A stretch of 64,000 nucleotides of DNA from Gammaproteobacteria bacterium (GTDB lineage: Bacteria > Pseudomonadota > Gammaproteobacteria > SZUA-229): contig JALWPK010000062.1 in assembly GCA_026995045.1 (NCBI GenBank), positions 1 to 64,000 on the forward strand. The letters are read 5' to 3'. Both the position numbers and the translations under genes were made by a program. Positions 52,891 through 60,748 of the stretch are shown in pieces (position 1 is the stretch's first letter; every line of letters starts with the position of its first letter). The notes below the pieces were generated by a model. It worked only from the letters and a program-made list of their open reading frames with translations, made no database searches and was not told the DNA's origin.

Positions 52891-55800
52891 GTGATCGTCA
52901 CCTTCGTTTCAGAATGTGAAAAAAAAGCATTAAACCGCACCCGCCGCGTACTGGACGCCTTCGCCAACCGCATCGGCAGCCGCACCTGGCAAACCGTCAT
53001 CACCGAAGAAGGCTTGCGGGCAGTGAAAAAACTGCTGCGTAAAACCGCCACCAAAAACACCGCCGTTTCCTGCCACTTGATTCGGAGCCGCAGTCGCAGT
53101 GAATTGTTGTGGGTGGTGGGGAATAAGAGCAAATTTAATGAGCAAGGGATTGTGCCTGCGAATATTACGGAAACCGAAATAGAGCAGTTTATGGATAAAT
53201 ATCAATGGAAAACCTTTGATGTTATTAAATATGCATCAGCAATCGCCGGACTGTTTCACGATTTTGGCAAGGCAACGGTTTTATTTCAAAGGAAAATAAA
53301 TCCCGATGAAAAAACACCAAACTACGAACCCTACCGGCATGAATGGATTTCATTTCGTTTATTTCAGGCATTTGTTGGAAAGCAGACGGATGAAGCATGG
53401 CTTAAAGCACTCAGTGATGTCAGCAATGAGCATTTTACTCACTGTTTCAAAGATGGATTAGATAAGGGTGACAAACCGAAAATATCGAATTTGCCCAAGT
53501 TTGCAAAACTTGTGGCGTGGTTGATTGTGACCCATCACAAACTCCCTGTTTACCCGGAATGGAAAGAAAACAACAAGCCTGATTTGAAATATGTCGACCA
53601 ATGGATGGACGAAAATTTTAATGCTTTGTGGAATTCACATAACTGTCACGATACCGATCAGCAAGACAGAATCACTGAAAACTGGCAATTTTGCGATTTA
53701 CCAACACAAAGCATGCAGTGGCGATCCAAAGCCTGTACATTGGCTTCTGAGGCAATGGCCAACATGAAGCCCTGGCTGAACAATGAAACAGATTGGTTGC
53801 ATGAGCAATTGTTTACCACTCATTTATCTCGCCTCAGTTTGATTCTGGCAGATCATTATTATTCTTCGCTTAAATTTGACCAGTTGCGAGCAATAAAGGC
53901 CGGACAATGGCGCAATCCGAATTACCTGGTTTATGCCAATACAGATTGGCTTGATGGAAAAAAACAATACAAACAGCAACTGGATGAACACTTGATTGCA
54001 GTATCACATTTTACTGAAAAAATTGTTACGGATTTAAAAAAACTAAATCACAGCTTGGAGCCATTGGAGTCCAATGAGGCATTAACAGAAAAAGCAGGAT
54101 TCAATGAACCTGATAAAGAGAAGAAGAAAAAAATAATAGAAGAATTTGGCTGGCAGGATAATGCCACTAAATTAGTAGCCAAAGTTGGCAAGGAAGCTAT
54201 AAATAAAGGTTTTTTTGGCATCAACCTGGCTTCAACTGGCAAGGGCAAAACACGCGCGAATGCCAGAATTATGACAGCGCTTGGAGAGCAAACCGGACGT
54301 ATCCGTTTTAGTGTTGCGATGGGGCTGCGAGTATTAACCTTGCAAACAGGTAAAGAATTTCAGGATGAGCTGAATTTAACGGAAAAAGACTTAGCAATAG
54401 CGGTAGGCGGTATTGCTACGAAATTACTTTTTGAACAGAAACAAGATATTCAAAAAGCTGAATCAGATACCCCCCAATCAGCAGAAGAGTCTGGCAGTGA
54501 ATCACAAGAAGAATTAGTCGATGCCGATATGAAAGTACATTACTCAGGAGTGGAAAGTGAACATAGCCTGAGTCCGTGGACAAAAAATCAAAAAGGTTTG
54601 GATGCGCTGATTTCGGCGCCGGTTTTGGTCAGCACTATCGATCATTTGGTGCCGGCAACAGAAGGCACCAAAGGCGGTAAACATATTCCCGCTATGTTGC
54701 GTCTTTTGACTTCTGATCTGGTACTGGATGAACCGGATGATTTTGGTTTGAAGGATTTACCGGCCTTATGCCGCCTTGTGCATTGGGCAGGGATGTTGGG
54801 CAGTCGTGTGTTACTTTCCAGCGCCACACTACCCCCTGCAATGGTTTATGCACTTTTTCAGGCGTATCAAGCGGGTTGGACAGAGTATGCCAAAGCCAAT
54901 CTTGAAAGTAACACAGGCGAAATATTATGCGCTTGGTTTGATGAAAAAACTATCTGTGACGAAGATCGCGTTAAGGCGCTCAATAATTTCCAGGCAAAAC
55001 ATGAAAAACTGATAAATAAGCGCAAGAAATATTTACAGTCACTCCCGCCAAAACGCATTGCAGACATCATTGATGTTCCCGAATCCAACGATAAAAGCAT
55101 TATCGATAATATGGCGGATAGTATTTATGACAGCGCTCTTCGCCTGCACCAGGCGCATTGCCTGACCAATAACGATAAAACGCTTTCCATTGGTTTGGTG
55201 CGCATGGCAAATATCAATCCTTTGGTTGCCGTTGCCAAAGCCTTAATCAACAAAGAGGCGCCCGAAGATACTTGCATCCATTATTGTGTTTATCACAGTC
55301 GTTATCCATTAGCGATTCGCTCTGCCATTGAGAACAAGCTGGACAGATTACTCTATCGGAAGAATGAAGCATCTATCTGGCAACAATCTGAAATTCAACA
55401 CGCTATTGAACAGCAACCAAATGCAAAACATCATATTTTTATTGTGTTGGCATCTCCAGTAGCCGAGGTGGGACGCAATCATGACTATGACTGGGCGATT
55501 GTCGAACCTAGTTCGATGCGTTCCATCATTCAATTGGCTGGCAGGGTTTTAAGACACAGAGACAAAACACCCGATCAAACCAATATACTGTTACTCAATA
55601 AAAACTACAAAGCACTGGCTCACAAAGAAATCTGTTTTGAACGTCCTGGCTTCGAATCCAGTGATTTAATCGTGGAAAACCATGATCTGAATGAGATTTT
55701 GACCAAAGAACAATACCAGCAAATCACAGCTATCCATCGTATCTATCTGCCTGAAAACTATAGAGAGAACAACAAGCATCTTAAAAATCTGGCGCTTTTT

Positions 55801-56253
55801 GAACAACGCGCTTTGGCCAAACAATTGTTTGATGGTGAATACCCCGCTAAAGTGTGGTGGAAGAACCAGCCGCACTGGTGTGGTGAAGTACAACGCCAGC
55901 AACGCTTTCGGGATTCAAAAAAGGATGAAGCCTATTATTTGTGGTTTGATAATAACTCTACATCGCCCAAATGGCGTTGGAAAAATATGCAGGCATCTCC
56001 ACCGGAGTTTGGTGATTTGGCAATCATTGAAATGGCAGAACTTGAATTTAAAGGAAAAGGACAGGCTTTCTGGTTTGAACAGGATGCATTAACGGTTTAT
56101 CAACAACTGGCGGTTGATTTTGGCTGGCCGTTGACAAAAATCAGTGAGCGTTTTGGTCAAGTGAGGCTGATTGAATATGAAACAGGTGGCACAGCAACCT
56201 ACAACTTTCATCCGTATTTGGGTGTTTATCAAGAAATTGGGAGTTACTTATGA
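52891..56253 (+). CDS. cas3: Cas2-3 fusion, type I-F helicase-nuclease
   Basis: I-F specific fusion. Residues 1 to about 95 are the Cas2 domain; HD nuclease LFHDFGKATVLF (H123, D124) with RHEWISF; SF2 helicase with Walker A STGKGKT (448-454), DEPDD box from 613, and motif VI QLAGRVLRH from 881. It degrades target DNA and supports adaptation with Cas1. 1120 residues versus about 1076 in P. aeruginosa. The start is GTG with weak AGAGG. Codons up to about residue 80 are GC-rich (near 58%), then drop to about 37% or less. The stop overlaps csy1 (ATGA). Confidence 0.95.
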   Translation: MIVTFVSECEKKALNRTRRVLDAFANRIGSRTWQTVITEEGLRAVKKLLRKTATKNTAVSCHLIRSRSRSELLWVVGNKSKFNEQGIVPANITETEIEQFMDKYQWKTFDVIKYASAIAGLFHDFGKATVLFQRKINPDEKTPNYEPYRHEWISFRLFQAFVGKQTDEAWLKALSDVSNEHFTHCFKDGLDKGDKPKISNLPKFAKLVAWLIVTHHKLPVYPEWKENNKPDLKYVDQWMDENFNALWNSHNCHDTDQQDRITENWQFCDLPTQSMQWRSKACTLASEAMANMKPWLNNETDWLHEQLFTTHLSRLSLILADHYYSSLKFDQLRAIKAGQWRNPNYLVYANTDWLDGKKQYKQQLDEHLIAVSHFTEKIVTDLKKLNHSLEPLESNEALTEKAGFNEPDKEKKKKIIEEFGWQDNATKLVAKVGKEAINKGFFGINLASTGKGKTRANARIMTALGEQTGRIRFSVAMGLRVLTLQTGKEFQDELNLTEKDLAIAVGGIATKLLFEQKQDIQKAESDTPQSAEESGSESQEELVDADMKVHYSGVESEHSLSPWTKNQKGLDALISAPVLVSTIDHLVPATEGTKGGKHIPAMLRLLTSDLVLDEPDDFGLKDLPALCRLVHWAGMLGSRVLLSSATLPPAMVYALFQAYQAGWTEYAKANLESNTGEILCAWFDEKTICDEDRVKALNNFQAKHEKLINKRKKYLQSLPPKRIADIIDVPESNDKSIIDNMADSIYDSALRLHQAHCLTNNDKTLSIGLVRMANINPLVAVAKALINKEAPEDTCIHYCVYHSRYPLAIRSAIENKLDRLLYRKNEASIWQQSEIQHAIEQQPNAKHHIFIVLASPVAEVGRNHDYDWAIVEPSSMRSIIQLAGRVLRHRDKTPDQTNILLLNKNYKALAHKEICFERPGFESSDLIVENHDLNEILTKEQYQQITAIHRIYLPENYRENNKHLKNLALFEQRALAKQLFDGEYPAKVWWKNQPHWCGEVQRQQRFRDSKKDEAYYLWFDNNSTSPKWRWKNMQASPPEFGDLAIIEMAELEFKGKGQAFWFEQDALTVYQQLAVDFGWPLTKISERFGQVRLIEYETGGTATYNFHPYLGVYQEIGSYL

Positions 56254-57752
56254 GTGAGAGACAAATTGATGCAGAAGTAATAGCGATGAAAATCAAGGAA
56301 TATATTGTGGATCGAATGCAGTCAAAAGAGCTTCACTTGTTAAAAGACAAGCCTAAAGATGGTAAGGGTGGAATTATTCATAAACTGATAGCTAGAGTTG
56401 AATCTTTGGATTTATCAAATAATGAAAAAATTGAATATATAAAAAAGCAAAAAAAACCAAAGGAGCAATTAGATATGGATTTTCAAAAAGAAAAATATGA
56501 GAAGTTAATAGCATTATTTAGTGTCCCTCCTCATGAAATTATTGATGAGTATCATAATGCTATGAAAAAGATATCAAACGAACACGATATTTTTCTCTGG
56601 CTAGATCAAGCAGCAAAAAGAGCGGGTGGTAGAAAATATGCAACACATATTGCAAAATTAACACATTCTAATATCTCTACTAGCGCAAGCAGCTTCTATG
56701 ATAAAGATTTCAATATAGCCCCTAAATACCTGACAACATCTTCTATAGCCAAAAAAGATATTGATATTACAGGAAATGCGGGTGTTTCTCATTACGTTTC
56801 ATTATTAGATATAGAGCACAATGGTAACTCTTTGAGAGATTATGTATTAGCGGATGATACTAGTCCGTTTGATTATATTTCAAATAATATGGAAATTTCT
56901 AAAAAATGGATTATGGGTTTCAAACAAGTTTTTTCACCAAACAAACCATGCACACATTCATTGGCAAAACAGGTCTTTTTCCCTATTTGTGCTAAATCAT
57001 ATCACTATAATTTATTAGTTCCACTGGTATCTTCATCACTAGCTCATAATTTTCATAGGCTAAAAAAGAAAATAAGAGAAATAGCAATAACGGATAAATA
57101 TACTAATAACATAGTCGCCAGACTGCCAAACAATGCAGTTATAAAAGTCACAGCAAGCAGGGATGCACATAGAAATGTTTCTAAATTGCATGTAGATAGG
57201 AATGGAGAGCTCAATTTATTTTCAACACGACCTCCCATTTGGCAATCCAAGATAAAACCACCTATCTACAAAAAATCACTATTTAGCGACATACATAATT
57301 CAACCATAGCTACCGAAATTGATTATTTACGGGATTTTTTAATTCGCTTTAAAAAGCTGGATATCAGCATCAAAAAACCCAAGCGCAAACAACACATTGA
57401 CCGCTGGGTCAATAATATTATTGACGAATGTTTGTTCTATGTGGGAACCATCCAGAATTTACCTTCCGGCTGGTCGAAAAATGACCAGATCAAACTAAAA
57501 AAATCACACCAATACTTATTAGATCCTTATCGACTGGATGAGGATTTTCAATCAGAACGCCATAATAGAGACTGGCAAAGTTCGATTTGTATCGATTTTG
57601 CACAGTGGTTGAATTACCGGCTCAGAGATAAAGAATTTACGCCACAAGCGGAACATACCCGTTTATGGAAAAGAATGCTGGAACAACCGCTTCGGGAATA
57701 TATGGAGCCAGTTGAAGAAAAGATAAAACAAATGATGAAGGAAGCCGTATGA
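56250..57752 (+). CDS. csy1: Csy1 (Cas8f), Cascade large subunit
   Basis: Large subunit of the I-F Cascade, which recognises the PAM together with Csy2. Identified by position and by Csy1-like segments such as ISTSASSFYDKDFN, SSLAHNFHRLKKKIREIA and LPSGWSKNDQIKLKKSHQY. At 500 residues it is longer than the 434 of P. aeruginosa Csy1; the extra seems to be a charged N-terminal stretch. The first 1100 bases are the most AT-rich coding DNA in the window (some lines about 25% GC). ATGA overlaps on both sides. Confidence 0.88.
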   Translation: MSERQIDAEVIAMKIKEYIVDRMQSKELHLLKDKPKDGKGGIIHKLIARVESLDLSNNEKIEYIKKQKKPKEQLDMDFQKEKYEKLIALFSVPPHEIIDEYHNAMKKISNEHDIFLWLDQAAKRAGGRKYATHIAKLTHSNISTSASSFYDKDFNIAPKYLTTSSIAKKDIDITGNAGVSHYVSLLDIEHNGNSLRDYVLADDTSPFDYISNNMEISKKWIMGFKQVFSPNKPCTHSLAKQVFFPICAKSYHYNLLVPLVSSSLAHNFHRLKKKIREIAITDKYTNNIVARLPNNAVIKVTASRDAHRNVSKLHVDRNGELNLFSTRPPIWQSKIKPPIYKKSLFSDIHNSTIATEIDYLRDFLIRFKKLDISIKKPKRKQHIDRWVNNIIDECLFYVGTIQNLPSGWSKNDQIKLKKSHQYLLDPYRLDEDFQSERHNRDWQSSICIDFAQWLNYRLRDKEFTPQAEHTRLWKRMLEQPLREYMEPVEEKIKQMMKEAV

Positions 57753-58942
57753 GCCAATACCTATTGATAAACCATATTCAGGTACAGGGCGCCAATGCTG
57801 TATCCGGGTTTACCTGGGGATTCCCCGCGATTACCCACTTTCTAGGTTTTGTACACAATCTGAATAGAAAAATTGCTAACAAGGAGAAGTTCAAAGGTAT
57901 TCGATTGAATGGATGCGCTGTTATTGCGCATTCACATCAGGTGCATACCTACGCATTTAACCAGTTTGTGCAAAACAGAACGACTGCATTTCAATACAAA
58001 GAGCAATCGAAATATAAAGTGGGAACGCCGCCAGTTATTGAAGAAGGTAAGATGGATATGGATATTTCCTTACTCATCGCTTGTGAAGGCAATATTGGCG
58101 GCGATAGAAAAGAGGCGTTTATTCAGTGGCTTGAAACCATTTGTCAACGACAACGTCTGGCTGGCGGAACCATTTTAAACATTGCCGCTATCAATCTTTT
58201 TAGTGTTGAAGGTGAAAACAGCCGAAATAATTTACGCGCCATGATACGTCAATTATTGCCCGGTTTTGTACTGCTCGATAGATCTGCTTATCTGGAAAAG
58301 CATTTTGACTCGTTACAAGAAAAAAATCCTGAAGCAGAAGTGTTCCATACCTGGATGGATTTTATCACCTTAAAACAAAAAGCACGACCTGTTTATGACT
58401 TGATCAATCGACACCTGACTCAAATGTCTGAAAAGCAGACTGACAGTGATGAAGCACAAAAATTGTTAGAACAATGGCAACAGCATTTAGACGAGCCTTA
58501 TGAATCAGAAAAAATACCGGATGAATTGAAAAACTATTTCGCCGGGATTGAGGAAACAAAAAATAACAAAAAACTTTTAGCCCAATGGGCGTCTTATTGT
58601 GAACCAAATGAAAAAACCGATGCTGTTTGGGAATACATCAAAAAGCCAGAGCCGGGCTTTCTGGTGCCGATTATGACCGGTTACAAAGCCATTTCACCTG
58701 TTTATAAAAATCACAAAGTGGCTAATACGCGAGACAGCGAAACCGATGTCTGTTTTGTTGAAGCGGTACACACTATTGGTGAATGGCAAGGTGTCCATCG
58801 GATAAAAGATGAAACCTTGTTAAAACAAACCCTTTGGGATTACCACTACGAAAACAACTGGTATTTATGCCGTCAAAAAACCGTAGATGAATTGACGCAT
58901 AGCAACCAAAATGAAGAACCCTTGAATGACGATTATTCTTAA
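57749..58942 (+). CDS. csy2: Csy2 (Cas5f), Cascade subunit
   Basis: Cas5-type subunit that caps the 5' handle of crRNA. The start MSQYLLINHIQVQGANAVSG FTWGFP is highly typical of Csy2, as are LNGCAVIAHSHQVHTYAFNQ and the C-terminal SETDVCFVEAVHTIGEW. At 397 residues it exceeds the usual 320-340. The extra length is an acidic helical insert around residues 215-290 (QKLLEQWQQHLDEPYESEKI). Confidence 0.9.
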   Translation: MSQYLLINHIQVQGANAVSGFTWGFPAITHFLGFVHNLNRKIANKEKFKGIRLNGCAVIAHSHQVHTYAFNQFVQNRTTAFQYKEQSKYKVGTPPVIEEGKMDMDISLLIACEGNIGGDRKEAFIQWLETICQRQRLAGGTILNIAAINLFSVEGENSRNNLRAMIRQLLPGFVLLDRSAYLEKHFDSLQEKNPEAEVFHTWMDFITLKQKARPVYDLINRHLTQMSEKQTDSDEAQKLLEQWQQHLDEPYESEKIPDELKNYFAGIEETKNNKKLLAQWASYCEPNEKTDAVWEYIKKPEPGFLVPIMTGYKAISPVYKNHKVANTRDSETDVCFVEAVHTIGEWQGVHRIKDETLLKQTLWDYHYENNWYLCRQKTVDELTHSNQNEEPLNDDYS

Positions 58943-58962
58943 ACCTGTAATGGAGATGAAAA

Positions 58963-60030
58963 ATGAGCGATAAAACAATACCCACACCCAGCATGTTATC
59001 TTTCGAACGCAAACTGGAATGTTCCGATGGCTTGATGTTTTCCGGAAATTGGAAGGATTTAGACAAAAATTCAAAAGAAGCATGGCATCCAATTATAATT
59101 GGAAATCCACGCACTAACAGAGGGACACAGGCTATGTTCATGAAAGAAGGTGAACGTGCCGATATTATCAAGCCAAATATTCTCGAAGGTGATTATGCAT
59201 ATCTGCCAATGGATCAAGATGCTTTAAAACTCAGCTTTACTCTAAGAGTTGTTGGCAATTTAGGCAAACCCTTTGCCTGCAACAAACCTGACTTTGCAGA
59301 GGCAATAGAGAAAAAGGTCAGCGAGTTTAATAAATCAGAAAATATAAAAGACTTGGCCTTCCGTTATGCCTATAACATTGCAAATGGTCGTTTTTTATGG
59401 CGCAACCGTGTAGGCGCAGAACAAATTGAAATTAGAGTTAAGCACCAATCCGGTGAAGAACCTTTTAAATTCAATGCCTATGATTTTTCATTAAATGATT
59501 TTGATAAAAATAGTGATCATTCAGACTTGCTAAAACTGGCTGATCTAATCAAAAACGGTTTACTGGGAGATGATGAAACATTTGTACTGCTCGATGTGGC
59601 CGCCTATGTCAAATTAGGCAAAGGGCAACATGTTTACCCATCACAGGAAATGAATATGAGAGAAAAAAAGAAAAGGTTATTCAAGTTAAATGATTGTGCA
59701 GCTATGCACAATGTCAAAATAGGCAACGCCATTCGCACCATAGATTCCTGGTATGGCGATACCATGCTCATTAAAGTGGGAGGAAAAGATAAGAAAGATA
59801 AAAATAAAACAGAGACTATTGCTATTGATTCAGAATCCAAGCATCCCATTGCGATTGAACCCTATGGTTCTGTTACTCAACATGGCCGGGCTTACAGACC
59901 GACGAAAATCGATCTTTATACCTTGATGATGGACTGGGTGAATAATAAACAAATAGAAGAAAACCAACAGAAGTTTGTTGTTGCCAACCTGATTCGTGGC
60001 GGTGTCTTTGGTGGAGATGCAGAAGGATGA
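58963..60030 (+). CDS. csy3: Csy3 (Cas7f), Cascade backbone subunit
   Basis: Backbone protein, six copies of which line the crRNA spacer. Csy3-like segments: MLSFERKLECSDGLMFSGNW, ASVARYN-type region replaced by LAFRYAYNIANGRFLWRNRV, and IRTIDSWYGD. 355 residues, near the family size (342). GGAG ribosome binding site; 20 bases after csy2, the only real gap in the interference operon, which may allow separate high-level translation. Confidence 0.92.
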   Translation: MSDKTIPTPSMLSFERKLECSDGLMFSGNWKDLDKNSKEAWHPIIIGNPRTNRGTQAMFMKEGERADIIKPNILEGDYAYLPMDQDALKLSFTLRVVGNLGKPFACNKPDFAEAIEKKVSEFNKSENIKDLAFRYAYNIANGRFLWRNRVGAEQIEIRVKHQSGEEPFKFNAYDFSLNDFDKNSDHSDLLKLADLIKNGLLGDDETFVLLDVAAYVKLGKGQHVYPSQEMNMREKKKRLFKLNDCAAMHNVKIGNAIRTIDSWYGDTMLIKVGGKDKKDKNKTETIAIDSESKHPIAIEPYGSVTQHGRAYRPTKIDLYTLMMDWVNNKQIEENQQKFVVANLIRGGVFGGDAEG

Positions 60031-60623
60031 AATACTATCAGGACATAACCCTGCTGCCCGATGCCGAGATCACCCTCGGCTTCATCTGGCAAAAAGTCTA
60101 TCAACAAGTTCATATCGCCTTGGCAGAAAATAAAATAGGCGAAAATCAGTCTGCCATTGCCGTTGCTTTTCCCAAATATGGCAGCAAGGGGTTTCCGTTA
60201 GGCAATAAATTACGTTTACTTGCTGATAACGAATCTCAACTGGAGAACCTGGCTGCGGAGAAATGGCTGAGCAAACTAAATGACTATTGTCATATTAAAT
60301 CTATCAAGGCCACACCCACAGATATCAACATATATGCCTGCTATAAGCGGAAGCAGTTTAAAAGCAATTTGCTAAAGGAAGCACAGAGGCGCGCACAATA
60401 CAAAAACGAGCCGCTAGAAGACGCCTTGGCGCATTTTCAGCACTATGAGACTGCGTGCGATTTACCCTATATCAATATGACCAGTTTATCGATGCCGGAA
60501 ACCCAAAACGCCAGCAACCATTTCAGGCTATTTATCGAACAGGAACTGTACGACAAGCAGCGGGAAGGTCAATTTAATTGCTATGGTTTGAGTAAAACAG
60601 CTACCGTACCGCATTTTGACTAA
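60027..60623 (+). CDS. csy4: Csy4 (Cas6f), crRNA-processing endonuclease
   Basis: Cuts pre-crRNA at the 3' base of the repeat hairpin and stays bound to it. The catalytic His29 is in the same position as in P. aeruginosa Csy4 (WQKVYQQVH). The arginine-rich helix is KRKQFKSNLLKEAQRRAQYK (about 107-126); the conserved serine is probably S153 or S155 in INMTSLSMPE; then NHFRLFIEQ. 198 residues. ATGA overlap with csy3. Confidence 0.93.
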   Translation: MKYYQDITLLPDAEITLGFIWQKVYQQVHIALAENKIGENQSAIAVAFPKYGSKGFPLGNKLRLLADNESQLENLAAEKWLSKLNDYCHIKSIKATPTDINIYACYKRKQFKSNLLKEAQRRAQYKNEPLEDALAHFQHYETACDLPYINMTSLSMPETQNASNHFRLFIEQELYDKQREGQFNCYGLSKTATVPHFD

Positions 60624-60653
60624 AAAATTCCCAAGCTCTTTTACAATCCGGAA

Positions 60654-60666
60654 AATCAATAAGTTA
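60654..60666 (+). promoter_or_regulatory. IHF consensus site in the leader
   Basis: AATCAATAAGTTA fits WATCAA-N4-TTR with no mismatch. IHF bending of the leader is required for spacer integration in I-E and I-F systems studied so far. Confidence 0.65.
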
Positions 60667-60717
60667 CAACAGCCCACAAAAATTGGGTTAAATCATACAT
60701 ATCCTGTTAAGTTGCTG

Positions 60718-60745
60718 TTGTAACTTGTTTTTTTGCATTTATAAT
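60718..60745 (+). promoter_or_regulatory. Candidate array promoter
   Basis: TTGTAA and TATAAT with 16 bases between. The predicted start (about 60752) falls on the first bases of repeat 1, leaving its hairpin and 5' handle intact. Placement is inferred from consensus only. Confidence 0.5.
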
Positions 60746-60748
60746 ACT

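Larger units (their letters stand above)
60624..60748 (+). promoter_or_regulatory. CRISPR leader
   Basis: AT-rich, non-coding 125 bases between csy4 and the first repeat. It holds an IHF-consensus site, a perfect 12-bp inverted repeat (AAGTTACAACAG at 60661 and CTGTTGTAACTT at 60715) and a promoter close to the first repeat. The opposite end of the array has decayed repeats, which confirms this as the leader side. Confidence 0.85.

Noticed and set aside
53090-53100. GCAGTGAA in cas2-3 resembling part of the CRISPR repeat complement, considered as a regulatory repeat
   Set aside because: Only eight bases match; expected by chance.
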